Assembly: GCA_024867545.1 (NCBI GenBank) | Contig: JANFNE010000028.1 | Coordinates: forward strand, 310,001-374,000 | Length of the DNA: 64,000 nt | Direction: 5' to 3' | From: Phytopythium helicoides | Lineage: Eukaryota; Oomycota; Peronosporomycetes; Pythiales; Pythiaceae | In this document: piece after piece, positions 1 to 12,164 of the stretch | Numbering within the stretch: position 1 is the first letter of the stretch | Layout: each line of letters begins with the position of its first letter | Made by a program: the position numbers and the translations under genes | Notes under the pieces: generated by a model | Told to the model about the DNA's origin: nothing | What the model saw: only the letters and a program-made list of their open reading frames with translations | Databases searched by the model: none

Positions 1-1104
1 ATGGCGACGATTTCGCCATGGTATGTTCCTCTGTAGACTTCACCGTATCCTCCTCGGTTGAGAAGGGATGTTCGCTGGACCTTCTCGAATGGGATCCTTA
101 CGGTTTGGATGGACTCGTCTTGCCAAAGTCCTCCCTGTGCTCTTCCTAGTGTCGACATCTGCAGGCTATCAGTGGCATCGAAGTTCTCGCGCATCGATGC
201 AAAATTTCCAGTCGAGGCGTTCGCTGTCGTGGGTGTGTCGAGGTTTGCGCGCACAACGTCTTTTTTTCCTTGGCTTTTGTTTGCATAGGCGTGGGAACCG
301 CGCTCTTCTCGCTCTCGCCGCCGACGGCGTCTGTACATCCAAAAGAGCAAGCCTGCGATCCCGAGAAAAAACGCCACGCAAGCCAGCGTGATGCCGACGA
401 TGGCGCCCGCCGACAAGTTATGCCCACCTGCGCACAAGCAAAAAGTCAGTCTTCTTTCTCACAACATGAAGCGGTTAGCGACTCGCGCACCTTCATCTCC
501 TTCGTCAGCGTTGTATTTGCTGTCTCCATCGTCTCCTTCGTAATTCTCCCCAGAATAACCACCGCCGTTGCTGTTTGCGCTACCCGAGTTCGACACTCGA
601 ATCGTGGTGGTGGTTGTTGACGTCGTGGCTGAAGGGGAGTTGCTATTGCTCGTGTTTGTCGTGGTCGTTGTGATAGTCGTGGTCGTATCCCCACCAGTTC
701 CTCCGCCGTTGTTGCTCTCTCCGCCAGAGTTGCTCTCCTCTCCGTTGCTGTTGCTTTCCTCTCCATTGCTGTTATTCTCCTCGCCGTTGTTGTTGTTGCT
801 CTCATCCCCGTTATTATTGTTGTTGCTGTTGCTGTTGCCGCCGTTAACCGCGCCCAAAACGCCGTTCACAACGCCATTGATGTCCGTGTCGAGGCGCCGG
901 CTCCATTCGTCAGTTTGCCTCAGCCACTCGGGAAGCTACGACACCTCGTGAGCCCACTGACGGTCGTCGATGCATTGCAATCTCCACGCTTACCGTCTCC
1001 ATGTCGGAGCTCCAAGGGTATAAGTACCGCGGCGAGTCCTCGTTGCGGTCGACGCAGGAGGGACTGACGCTCCTCCAAATGAGACTGAAGGAGCTGAGAC
1101 CCAA
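1..1104 (-). CDS. Receptor-like kinase, partial (RLK0), cut by the left window edge
   Basis: Three exons can be joined: about 1104-994, 935-491 and 427 to the window edge. The introns (993-936 and 490-428) have GT..AG ends and keep the frame. Read in order, the product has a short Cys-containing segment, a PEWLRQTDEW stretch matching the SEW..W end of the ectodomain in the neighbouring RLKs, and a long extracellular Asn/Ser/Gly/Thr-rich linker. One membrane helix follows (GAIVGITLACVAFFLGIAGL region) with an Arg-rich stop-transfer. A juxtamembrane region then leads to IPFEKVQ and a glycine loop, GGYGEVYRG. The rest of the kinase lies outside the window. The 5' end is unresolved: the frame meets a stop above about 1165, which may be another intron. 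The linker is far longer and more Asn-rich than in the other copies. It belongs to the cluster's RLK family on the juxtamembrane/IPFE and ectodomain-end matches. Confidence 0.7.
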
Positions 1105-1833
1105 GCCGCGACAGTCGGACCGCGAAGGAGTCAGAACGGATAGGCAGAAGTGTACCTACTGCGTTGGTTGGCTGAAATAGGGATTTACACATATTTCATT
1201 GGCTGAAATTTCGTTTGTTTCGCGTCCACGAGACGCGTGATCAAGGCGAATGCGATGATTTTGCTGAAGGTGCGCTTTTGGCCGACTGCGAAGCACCAGC
1301 TCTCCTTTGTCTTAGGAAAGCGAAAGAGTTGTCAGCGATTGTTGATCTTGGTGGCGTAGGATAGGCCGAAGAAGCAGATCGAGGGGGGATCTCTGGATTC
1401 TCGCGGAAGATTTTCAGCGTCGAGTTGTCGTCACGGTGGGAGCGCTTCGAGAGATGTAATGGCAGCCGTTAAAATGCTCAAGCGAACAGAGAACAAGGAC
1501 GGTCTCCAAAACCACGAAGGTGGCTGGCATGATTCCTGTCGATAGATAGAACGCCACGCCAGCTTTCTCTCGCTTCAGTGGTAGCCACTGCTCACATCTT
1601 CTTCACGGCCAGCGAGAAAGCGAGGCTCGCTCCCCAAATGTAACCCACAGATCCATCTCGACGCCAAACGCGGCGTTGAACGCGCCATCTGAGCGTTACG
1701 ACCGCACGAACCGTCGATGGATGGCGCTGTCGAGCCTCGTCATCATGATCATCCGTTGTGTCGACCACACCAACGTAACAGCTAGCAGCACTGTTACGCG
1801 TTCAAAGCGCCAACTTTGCCATCTGCGGTCACC
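1105..1833. other. Intergenic region, no gene supported
   Basis: This lies between the divergent RLK0 and the PPR-like gene. It may hold the first exon(s) of RLK0 on the minus strand near 1105-1190, but I cannot join them with confidence. It is expected to carry both promoters. I see no repeat, RNA gene or long coding frame. Confidence 0.5.
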
Positions 1834-2991
1834 ATGATGCGCGCATGGCGGCTGCGGCTTCGGCTGCCGCGCGGCTCGGCGGTCTCCGTGGGTCCTCGCG
1901 GGTCCTCGCGTGTCCTCCGACGTCCTCTGTCGACAGTTACAGATCCCTTGCCGGCGGTTTCAGAAGCGTCCTCCACCGTCCGCGCGGGTCCACAAGTCCC
2001 GCGTGGCGACACCCTGGCGCTGCTGGAAAAGAGCATCGCGCAGCAAGCCCCCACGCACGCGCTGGCCTACTACGACCGCCTCGAGTCGCCGCCCGAGGAC
2101 GCCAGCGTCATGCAGAAGCTCGCGCTGCTTGTCGCCAAGCGTGGGCGTCGCCATGAGGTGCCGCGCGCCGTCGAGTTCCTGCGCGACATCTTCCGGTGCG
2201 TCCTCACCACCAATGCTCGCATTCATGTAAGCCTACCACCTAACGGGGAAAACGCCGACGCAGTGAGCCGGAGCTCGTGAGCAGCGACCACACCAAGCTG
2301 GCGGCCATCTTTGTTGCGGACGCATGTCTTCGCCACCGCATGCTGGCCCAGGCCATGGAAGTCTACGACGAGGCACACACTGTCGGCGTCGTGCTCGACT
2401 TGCCAGCATACGACGCACTGCTGGAAGCGCTCGTGGAGGCCGACGAGGTCGACCGCGCCGTGGAGATCTTGAAGGATCTGTCTGAGGAGAAGGACGTCGA
2501 GCCGACCGAGCGTTCGTATTTCCCCATGCTGCTGGCGCTTATGGAGCGATGCGAGTACTCGAGCGTGATTGATTTGATCGACTACGGCCGGAAGCGAGGC
2601 GTCGCGTTCACACTCGAGGTTTGTGGCGTGGCTTTGTTGGTGGATGTGATGATGAAAATGCTTACTGTGTGGGGATAAACAAAAGACCTACGACCCACTC
2701 GTGGAGCTCGGCGAGATCCAGGAAGAGGACGAAGACAACCTTGACGGCCTGGAGCGATTTATGGACTACGTGAACATGGCACTCGAAGAAGACGGGGTAA
2801 GTAGTGTGGGTATCTTAAGACTTTCTTTTTTGGGGGAAGTTTTTGATGACAGGGAACGTGTTGCAATTTTCCAGTTCATGAGCGATCTAGAGGATGTTGA
2901 GATCGAGTTCAAGGACGAAGATGACGACGATGATGACGACCGCGACTTTGACGACGATGACGAATTTGATGACGACGACGAACTCGATTAG
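1834..2991 (+). CDS. PPR-like protein, probably mitochondrial, with acidic C-terminal tail
   Basis: Four exons, 1834-2195, 2264-2618, 2686-2796 and 2875-2991, join in frame to 945 bp (314 aa). All introns are 67-78 bp with GT..AG ends. The ATG at 1834 is chosen because it sits in a cACC-ATG context and opens an Arg-rich, acid-free N-terminus (MMRAWRLRLRLPRG) typical of a mitochondrial targeting peptide. The body has helical pairs such as AYDALLEALVEADEVDRAVEIL, which resemble pentatricopeptide repeats (residues about 120-240). The end is almost entirely Asp/Glu. By analogy with PPR proteins it probably binds organellar RNA; that role is inferred. It sits between two RLKs and does not belong to that family. 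It could also be another helical-repeat organellar protein. Confidence 0.7.
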
Positions 2992-3164
2992 TTTCAACGT
3001 CTAGATTCGGGTTTGGTCACCGTAAAGTATATAGAGTCCTTCGAATTGTTTTGATCTGCTACGTGACCACGCATCGACGACCTCCAGAGTGCTCGATAGC
3101 AAACTAACATTACAAAAACTACATTCAAATCGCAACTATTCAACGAGTGCCACTACAGAACCAG

Positions 3165-6052
3165 TCAGCCACCAAGAATGGCCACCAAATCTTTTGCAGC
3201 CGGTCGATGCAGGGGATCAGTCTGCATGCACGCAACACCAAGGCGTCGCACACGCGATGGACACTCATCGCTGAAGCTTGGACGAAGAAGATTCGACATC
3301 ACGCCGTCGAGAACTTGGAATGGCTTGATTTTCAAGCCGTTCGGTCCGATTGCATCATCGTACGGCAGTCTGCAAGTATCGATTTCCGACAACATAACGC
3401 CGAACGAGTAGATGTCGGTCTGCTCTGTGTACCTCTCCCCCTTCAACACCTCTGGCGCCGTCCAGTATGGCGTCCCGATTCCAGCAGTCATCGTCTCCTC
3501 GGCTCGTCGGCGCGTGATGCCAAAATCGACGATCTTCGGAGTCAACTCTTAGTCAGCAGCACGTTTTTCGACTTGAGATCACGGTGGATAAGTGGAGGGT
3601 CAAGAGTGTGTAGGTACTCAATGCCTCGCGCAATACCAATCGCAATATGGATCTTGTCTCGCCCCCACGTCAGGAGATCGCCTTGCTTGGATAGAAAGCC
3701 CAAAAGATCACCCGTCGGCAGAAGCTCCATCACAAGCACTAGATTACTCAGTGTGGACCAGGCGACGCCGATGAACTCCACGATGTTCGGGTGGTGCAGA
3801 CTAGCAGACAGCTGGATCTCGTTCGCAAACTCTTGAATCTCTTCATACTTGTGGGTTTTCCCTTCAATTAGGCGTTTTACGGCAACTTCTTGAGTGCTCC
3901 CGTTCGTGCGGAGGCTGCACGCCCACACTTCTCCGAACGCTCCTTTGGATAGCAAGAACTTGAAGTCAATGCTTTCGTATGGGATACGCTTGTTGGCGAG
4001 GTGTGGGTCGTCGCGAAGAATGGGAAGGAGATGCAAGCCCCCATTACTGCTGTTTCCCAAGCTACTGCTGTCCAAACTTGCCTCTGACGAGCGGTTATCG
4101 AGGCTAGGCCGCGGATTGATTCCCATCGAAGGACGATAGCTCATCGCATCGAAACTTGACGCAGTGCGGCGCTCACTGTCAACGTCTTGAGAATACTGTG
4201 GCATCGCTACATAGTTGAACATTTGGTCTCCGTTGCATTGAATGTCAGCATAGCGTGAAGGGTCATCATGGTCGTTCGCATTGCTGGGGTTGTCGAGTTT
4301 GTCTTTGGCAGCATTGCGACGACGGCGGCAAAAGAATACGATGAGCACAGCAACAATCACCAGTAGAACCACCACACCGGCGCCTATACCTACGCCCATG
4401 TAGATATTCTTTGCTGAGCTTGTACCGGCCTTCTGTTTTTCAGTTTGAAACTCTTTCATCCACGTATTGAGCCATTCGGAGGGAATCGGCTCAACCTTGC
4501 TGGCGTTCAATCCCGAAGCTAAAGTACTTAGAGGGTGGCAAGGTATCGTCAAAGCTCCGTATTTGCCGTTCGCTGCTGGGCACCATTGGCCGTATGAGGG
4601 CTCGTTTTTCTCAACCATCGTATGAATACCGTAGACGAGATAGTCGGTGCCTCCATCTTCCCATTGGTGCGTAATAGCTCGAATTTCAGGGAGAGCCACG
4701 TCCGAGTTACCGCCAGTGCTCCACATGGACATGTGTGTGTCACCTCCATCTTCAAAATCCTCAATCGTGCACTTGACAGAGGCTAGCATCTGCACGCCAT
4801 TGCAAAATAAGTTGGAGTACGCGAGGTGACCGTTAGGCTGCGAGCAGTTCAGCGCGACACACTTCGATATGTCGGTGAATTCTTCTAGGGTAACACCAAT
4901 ATTGGCTGTGGTTGCATTTTCACCTTTGCTCAGACGATCCGGCAGCACCCAGATCTCCTTCACCTCGTTGGGTCCTGTAATGGAATAGCCGGAATCCCAC
5001 AGCAATGCACGCTGTGCAATCGGAGGTATGTTTTCAAATGTCACGTCGAGATCTTCCAGACGTTGGAGAACTCTGTCCGGCACTTTGTCGATCTCAAAGG
5101 CATCGATTGAGGCACCGGCTTGGTATTGAATGAAGAGCTGCCGGGCGATGTCAGAACTTGTGCTGGCCTCGTCGAACATTCCTTTAACAGCAGCCGCGTT
5201 GACAGTGGTGACAGTACTTGAATTCTCGGAGCTACCATTAGATGATGAGTTGTTGCTTGTTGTCGTCGTGTTCGAAGACAATAGATGGAGCCACTCGTCA
5301 ACCCATGAAGTGCCTGTAGGGGCCTGGAGTTCGTCTGACCCTGTATAGGTACTTCTAGGGCTGCAAGGGATGTTCACTGAACCATACCCTCCGCTCGGAC
5401 ATTGATCGTACTGAGGTTCAGCATCTTCAGATAGAGTGTGAACAGCAAAAACCAGATAGTGTTCATCTTCGCTCGCCCATTCGTGTTTGATCAGGCGGAG
5501 TTCGGGGATAATCGTTGCGTTGCCACCAGTCGCCCACATTGCCACATTTTGGTCTCCAACGTCGTCGTCTTCAGCAACGCATCGTGCAACTGATAGCATT
5601 TGCTTACCGTTGCAGAAATGGTTGCTCAGTGCCATCTCTCCATTGGGCTGCTCGCATTCTTTAGCCGTGCATCCAGCTTCCAAGAAATCGGAGAGGGGTA
5701 CTGCTAAATTGGCCATTGAACGGCCGTCTAGCGGCCAAATCTGCTTCAACGAGCCATCTGCTCCGAAGACAAATCCCGAATCCCATAGCAACGCGCGCTG
5801 AGCAATCCCGGGGAGTGAGCTAAACGCAGTGATGTTGGCATTGGAGAGTCGAGACTGGACATTCTCAGGAATGTCATTGTCAGCGATCTTGACTCGGTCA
5901 ACGTCATCTCCAGCGAGGTAACGGCGATAGAGCTGCTGCGAGAGGTCGGAAGTGGTGCCGTCGAAGCTGAAGTACGAGTCTACCGAAGGTAGTTCTCCGA
6001 CAGCAAGCCCAGTGACTGCCGAAGCAGCGATGGCGAAGGCAGCCAACCTCAT
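3165..6052 (-). CDS. Receptor-like kinase RLK1, two-module ectodomain, one frameshift in the kinase
   Basis: The ATG at 6052 opens a signal peptide (MRLAAFAIAASAVTGLAVG). Two copies of the cluster's ectodomain module follow at about residues 25-235 and 285-505, each with WDSG, an FCNG cysteine, MW.TGG, IPE(L/I)R and IPC landmarks and six cysteines. An Asn/Ser/Thr-rich, sequon-rich linker separates them. One membrane helix (about 545-570) and an Arg stop-transfer precede the kinase: glycine loop GAFGEV, AVK lysine, HRDLKSKN, DFG, GTPYWTAPE. The kinase is TKL-like and should be active as Ser/Thr kinase if expressed. The frame is lost by one base at about 3542-3548, between HRDLKSKN and DFG; the remaining 125 residues continue in the next frame to a stop at 3165. 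Either a sequencing deletion or a very recent inactivation explains this. First of three minus-strand RLKs. Confidence 0.85.
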
Positions 6053-6816
6053 TCTTGATATCGTCAACGGTCAACAAGGTCTTTGAAGGTCTTCGGAAAC
6101 GACTTGATACCGGCTCTCGATTGGGGAAGTTTGAGACTGAGAGTGAAACTGGTGGGCATTTACGGGTAAAAGGATCGCAACCAGTGTCTTGCTGGTCTGT
6201 CATATCATCCTCGAGCTAACTACCACAGACCAAGTGGTTTCATTCGCGCTCGGAGAGCTCGCTTAGATTTGACGGAAGTTCCCTCCTGCCTGCTCTTATC
6301 CCTGTGCATCTGCTTGGATTTGGATGCGAGGGCAACGAGAAACTGTTTTTTGCTTATGAATAGATCATCAGACAAGCGTCTGTCCCGGTCATTTTTTTCT
6401 GTGAACATGTGCACACTTATTTCATGGCATGCAACAAAGTCAGATTTTCAATCTGAAGACTAAGGTTCGTTATACCAAACGACATTTTAAGCCCTTGGTT
6501 CCCAACGTCGTATCTTCCGACATCAATAAACGGACCGCAAGTGATGCAAACTCTGCATGATGCGAAGTGAAACGAACGCTGCTCACACATGGAGCCCTTG
6601 GAGCCCAGCGCTCCATGAAGACTGCCTAGGCGACTCAACGGACACTACACTACTCGACTGGAATTCCTCGGTCGCGCAGAAGGCTTGCCGAGAGCTCATT
6701 GGCTGCGTCGTGCTGGTAGAGTTTCATAGCCATCTCACGTCCCGGGACGCGTGCCCATAACCACTACACCGAGATGCCATTAGGGGATACCTCATGTGCA
6801 CTAAGGGTTAAGCAGA
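6053..6816. other. Intergenic region between RLK1 and RLK2, no gene supported
   Basis: About 760 bp between the RLK1 start and the RLK2 stop. It should hold the RLK1 promoter. The reading frames present are short and show no similarity to the flanking genes. No repeat or RNA gene seen. Confidence 0.5.
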
Positions 6817-9600
6817 CTATCCACCAAGGATTTCAACCAACTTCTTCGCTGACGGTCGACGACTAGGATCATGCTGCATGCACGCGATGCCAACTTGCCG
6901 GACGCGACTTGGGCAATCATGGCGAAAGCTCGGTCGGAGAACTCCGCTAATTACACCGTCTAGAACCTGGAATGGCTTCAGGTGGACACCATTTGGTCCC
7001 GCCGCGTCGTAATACGGAAGCCTGCAGGTATCCATCTCTGAGAGCAGCACGCCGAACGAGTAGATATCGCTCTGCTCCGTGTACCGCTGACCGCTCAGGA
7101 CCTCCGGTGCCGTCCAGTACGGGGTCCCAATTCCCGCCGTCATCGTTTCCTCGGCTCGTCGGCGAGTGACTCCAAAGTCGATAATCTTTGGAAACAAGTC
7201 TCGCGTGAGTAGCACATTCTTCGTCTTCAGATCGCGGTGAATTAGGGAGGCTCGCGGCTGTGCAGGTACTCGAGTGCTCGCGCAATGCCAATAGCGATAT
7301 GGATCTTGTCTCGTCCCCATGATAGCAAATCGCCTTGCTTGCGGAGATAGTTTTGGAGATCACCCATAGGCAGTAACTCCATCACAAGCAGAAGATTTTG
7401 GGGCATTGTCCAGGCAACACCGAGAAACTCTACAATGTTCGGATGACTGAGACTAGCTGAGAGCTGAATCTCGCTTGTGAACTCCTGGATCGCTTCATAC
7501 TTGTGCGTTCTGTCTTGCAGGAGTCGCTTGACAGCCACTTCTTCAGGGTGTCCCACCGATGTATAAACGCAAGCCCATACCTCACCGAACGCCCCCTTGG
7601 CCAGCAAGCGCTTGAAGGAAATACTCTCGAAAGGAATACGCTTATCAGTCAGATTTGGGTCGTCTCTGAGAACGCATAGGACACCACTGCTGGAGCCGTT
7701 CAGAGAACCGGTCCCCCCACTAGTACGACTGGAATCGGGTAACACCTGTCGCTGACTGGCTATTTCGCTCATTGAAGCCGTCCGCCGCTCGCTGTCGACA
7801 TCCCGGGAAAATTGGGGCGTTGCGATCTGGTTGTACATTTGGTACTGGTTGTTCTGCAGTCCGCCCACAGGACGGAATCCTCCAAGGTCGTTATTGTCCA
7901 CAGGGGAATCGAGCTTGTCGCGTGAAGCTTTGTGCCGTTGCCGATAAAAGATACAAGCGAAGCAAACTCCGATCAAGATAAGGAGGAGTGCACCACCACC
8001 AATCGCGATCCAGACGTACAAGCTCAGCCCCGAGCCCTGAGCCGTTGGAGGCGTTGCGCTGCTCGGTTGTCTGGAACGTTTGCAACCATTCGTTCAGCCA
8101 CTCAGATTGTGTCGGCTCGGCTTTGTTGTCATCTAGCTGTCCTGTAAGCTTGTTCAATGGGTAGCATGGGAGTGTAAGTGACCCATATCCATTGTTTTGG
8201 GCTGGACACCAACTGCCGTACGCAGACTCAATCCTTTCTTCCATCGGTATGAATCGCGTACACCAGGTACGACTTGTTAGCGTCCTCCCATTGATGCATC
8301 ACAGCGCGAATCTCGGGGACTGAGGTGCTCATGTCGCCACCAGTAGTCCACATGGCCATGTGTGTATTCCCTCCATCGTCAAAATCCTCGATTGCACACT
8401 TGACAGCGTTGAGCATCTGCACACCATTGCAGTACTAAGCTTGCGTATGCAAGCGTGTCGTCAGGCTGCGTGCAGTTGAGCTCGACGCACCCGACGTCAT
8501 TGAATTCTTCACGAGAGACGACAAGACTCGCCATGGTCGGATCGTCTCCACCTAAGCGATCAGGAAGCACCCAAACCTCCTTCACCTGACCGTCACTGGT
8601 AATCGCATAGCCGGTATCCCATAGCAGAGCACGTTGGGCGATCGGAGGGATATTCGCAAACGTCACATCAAGATCATCTAGCCGCTGGAGCACTCGTTCC
8701 GGGACCTTGTCGATGTTGAAGGCAGGGACGGAAACGTTGGCTTGATACTGTTCGTACAGCTGTCGAGCGATGTCCGACACGGTGCTTCCAGACTCCAACG
8801 ATCCGGTGGAGTCAGCTGTCGTGTTGCTGAGCTCTTGGAGCCACTCGTCGATCCAAGCCGTTGCAGGAGGAGTCTTGAGCGTTGAAGACTCGTTGTACGT
8901 GCCCAACGGATGGCACGGGATCACAATGGAGCCATACCCGCCGTCAGGGCACGTGTTATACTTCGGCTCGGCATCCTCGGCCATCGTGTGGATGGCGTAC
9001 ACAAGGAACGCTTCATCGGAGACCGTCCACTCGTGCTTGATGAGCCGCAACTCCGGGATCGTGTCCGAGCTGCCGCCTGTGGCCCACATGGCAAGACTCT
9101 TGTCCGTAGCTTTGTCGTAGTCCTCTGCAACGCACCGTGCGACTGTGAGCATCTGCGTTCCACTACAGAACTGGTTGCTGTACGCGATCACTCCGTCAGG
9201 CTGTGCACACTTGAGTGTCGTGCACCCGGCGCTCAGGAAGTCGTCCATCGGAACCGCGAGGTCGGCCATGGAGCGTTCGTCGAGCGGCCAGATCTGCCGC
9301 AGCGACCCATCGGAAGCGATCGCGAAGCCTGTGTCCCATAGCAAAGCCCGCTGCACCAGCCCAGGCAGCGAGCTGAAGGCGTTGATCCCAGCATCCGAGA
9401 GCCTGGAGGCGATGGATGCGGGCACTGCCCCGTCCGAAATGTCGACCTGGTCGACCTCTTCGCCTTGCGAGGTATCGGAGGTAAAGCTGCTGTGCTAAAT
9501 CCGAGGTGGTGCCGTCAAAGCTGAAGGACGAGTCGTTGGAAGGAAGCGAAGCTGAAGCTACCAGAGCCCCAGCCGTGGCCAAGGCGACAGCCCACCGCAT
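6817..9600 (-). CDS. Receptor-like kinase RLK2, two-module ectodomain, about five frameshifts
   Basis: The ATG at 9600 opens a signal peptide (MRWAVALATAGALVASAS) and the SFSFDGTTSDLAQQLY start of module 1. Module 2 follows after a short linker, then a helix (YVWIAIGGGALLLILIGVC) and a kinase with GAFGEV, AVK, HRDLKTKN, DFGVTRRR and GTPYWTAPE. The protein reads through the whole family length, but the frame shifts by one base near 9465 (extra A), 8425, 8240 (extra G), 8040 and 7255 (a C missing from a CCC run). On both sides of each break the family match continues without loss. Five independent breaks could mean a young pseudogene. Because housekeeping genes in this window show the same kind of break, sequence error is equally likely. 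The linker between modules is shorter than in RLK1. Confidence 0.8.
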
Positions 9601-10118
9601 GGACGACGATCAAATGCAACCAGAGGAGGTTCAAAGCGGGAACGTGCTCTGACGACTCAAGCAACGCGAATGCGAATATGAAACGACGGCAGCAGGACTC
9701 GCTGAGCGACACTACTCCCTACCGAGCTCTCTATTGCATTCGTGGCGATGGGTCCGTTGGATCCGATGGGTGAACTCGATTTTCTTTATCGCTTTTCTGC
9801 AGTTGTCCGGACGGAATTTCCGTGTCCGTCCACTTTCCGCGTCCTCCATAGCATCGAAAAGACACTGGCGACCGACATGAGCCCGTCTAGCTCTTCCATT
9901 CGATACTGGCAACTCCAGACGGCGGCATGGGTGCGACTGGACATGGGCTCGCCATCGAGGCTGCATCATCTGCGAGAGGAGCAGTTAGGCCAAAATGGCC
10001 ACCAGAACAAACTTGAACGATGGTCAGCAAAAAAAAGTTTCAACTCGACAGGTTTCTTCAATTTGCCAATGTTTGTTCATACGTTCCCGTGAAACGTGGC
10101 ACAAGAGGGAAAAACTTG
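9601..10118. other. Intergenic region between RLK2 and RLK3, no gene supported
   Basis: About 520 bp with no coding frame matching any family in the window. It should contain the RLK2 promoter and the RLK3 3' end. Nothing else seen. Confidence 0.5.
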
Positions 10119-12164
10119 CTACCCGCCCAAGATCTGGACGAGGTGTGACGCCGTCGGACGCGAGGACGGGTCATGTTGCAGGCAAGCAACACCGAGACGG
10201 CGGATACGCTGCGGACACTCTCTGCTGAAGCTCGGTCGCAGCACGCCGCTCATGACGCTGTTAAGTACTTGGAACGTCTTGAGCTTCGAGCCGTCTGGGG
10301 CGACCGCATCCGAGTAAGGGAGCTGGCACGTGTCGAGCTCTGACAGCAGCACGCCGAACGAGTAAATGTCTGACTGCTCTGTGTACCGGCTGCCGTTCAA
10401 CACCTCCGGAGCAGGTCCAGTACGGCGTTCCGACGCCAGCGGTCATGGTCTCCTCCATGCGCCGGCGACTGACACCAAAGTCGATCAGCTGTGGATCCAG
10501 AGTCCTAGTGAGCAGCACGTTCCTGGACTTGAGGTCTCGGTGGATGACCTGGAGTATCCCGCACATGCAAATACTCGATTGCCTTTGCGATGCCGATCGC
10601 AATGTGGATCTTGTCTCGCGCCCATGTCATCAGGTCACCCTGCTTCTTCATATAGTCTTGGAGGTCGCCCGTTGGCAGGTAATCGATCAACATTGTGAGG
10701 TTGTACAGGCTGTTCCACGCGATGCCGACCACACGCACAATATTTGGATGCTTCAAGCTCGCAGAAAGCTGGATTTCGTGCACAAACTCTTCGATCTCTT
10801 CGAACTTGGCCTGTTTGTTCTGCAGCAGCCGCTTCGCCGCAAACTGCTGACCCTGGTAAGTGCACAGCCACACCTCGCCAAATGCACCTCTAGAGATGCT
10901 AGACTGGAGCTCAAGGCTCTCGTAGGGGATGCGCTTTCCGACGAGATTATCGTCGTGGAACAGGATCTTGAGTAGCCCGTTCGATCCCGCGCTATCATTG
11001 TCCTCCGAGCCGTGCTGGCGGGGCATTTGGATGGTCTGATCGTTCCCAGCCGCTCCATCGGGAGATTGTCCCTGCCTCCGTAGATTCAGTCGGGCGCCAG
11101 TCGTCGCCTGTGTCGTTCGACTTCTTGTAGGCTTCGCTGCGGAACTGGTTCCCGTTGTCGCGGCTGTTGCGTCGCACATATCCGGCCATGTTGCTCGTCG
11201 CGTACTCCTCCTCTCTGCGTTTCCGTCGCCTCCGCACGCAGCAGACGGCGACGACAATGGCGGCAATCAGCACGAGCGCGCCGCCGATGATGGGGACCAG
11301 CAAAATCGTCTTGAACCCCGAGCCTTCCCCGGAGGTGGACCCCGCGTTGTCGCGGTACTCCTCCAGCCAGGTGGTGACCCACTCGGAGCCCGTGACCTCC
11401 TGCATGAGCCCGCTAATGTTGGCCGTTATGTTGGTGCTGATGTGGCAGGGGATGATGAGCGAGCCCCACTTGGGGTCCAAGCTGCAGGTGTCGTAGGCGG
11501 GCTCGCTGTTGCCCATGGTGTGGATGGCGTAGACCGCGTACGAGATGTTGCTGCCCTGAGTCGAACCACGAGTGGTCCACGACCTGTATCTCGGGCACCA
11601 TGTCGGGGTCTCCTCCGTTGGACCACATGGCCTGGTGCGCCCCGCCGGCGTCGTCGAACTTCTCGACCACGCACCGCGCCTTGGTCAGGATCTGCGCGCC
11701 GTTGCAGTACAGGACTCGTGTTGTAGTCGGATCCGTCGGCCTGCGCGCACGTCTTGGCAATGCATCCAGGCCGTGCTGGTACTCGTCGTACGAGACCGCG
11801 AGGTCCGCCATGCCGACGCCCTCGAGCGTCCACACCTTGAGCGGCGCGCCGTTCGGCGACAGCGCGAAGCCCGAGTCCCACAGCACAGGCGCGCTGCACG
11901 AGCCCCGGCAGGCGGTTAAAGTCGATGTTGAGCGGGTCCAGGCGGCTCAGCAGCTCGCTCGGCACGTCCTCGAGCGTCACGGCCGTCGCCGTCGCGTTGG
12001 CGAGCGACTGCAAGGTAGAGCTGGCGCGCGATGTCGGACGTCTCGCCGTCGAACGAGAAGCCGCCGGAGCTCGCGGGAAGCGCGGAGCTCGAGCCGGAGG
12101 AGCCGGCGGCGTCTGCGGAGCGGAAGAGCGCGGCGCTCAGCGCCAGCGGCGCAGCGAGGCGCAT
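10119..12164 (-). CDS. Receptor-like kinase RLK3, single-module ectodomain, several frameshifts
   Basis: The ATG at 12164 opens a signal peptide (MRLAAPLALSAALFRSADAA). It has only one ectodomain module (FSFDGETSDIARQLY ... WDSGFALSPNG ... LYCNGAQ ... MWSNGGDPDMVPEIQ ... IIPCH), unlike the two in most copies. A helix (VPIIGGALVLIAAIVVAVCCV) with Arg/Lys stop-transfer follows, then a kinase with GAFGEV, AAK in place of AVK, HRDLKSRN, DFGVSRRRMEE and GTPYW. The frame changes near 12010, 11900, 11740, 11555, 11060, 10560 and 10410. Some of these could be small introns, but most look like single-base indels, since family residues continue on both sides. The copy is GC-richer than RLK4-7 and the most diverged full-length member, so it may be an old single-module lineage. 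Confidence 0.75.

Noticed and set aside
568..951. Long plus-strand frame rich in Leu and Val opposite the Asn-rich stalk
   Set aside because: It is the complement of the Asn/Ser triplet repeat of RLK0 on the minus strand, where splicing and homology support coding.
3165..12164. Calling RLK1-3 pseudogenes
   Set aside because: They carry only single-base breaks with all conserved residues kept, the same kind seen in essential genes of the window, so error is at least as likely.
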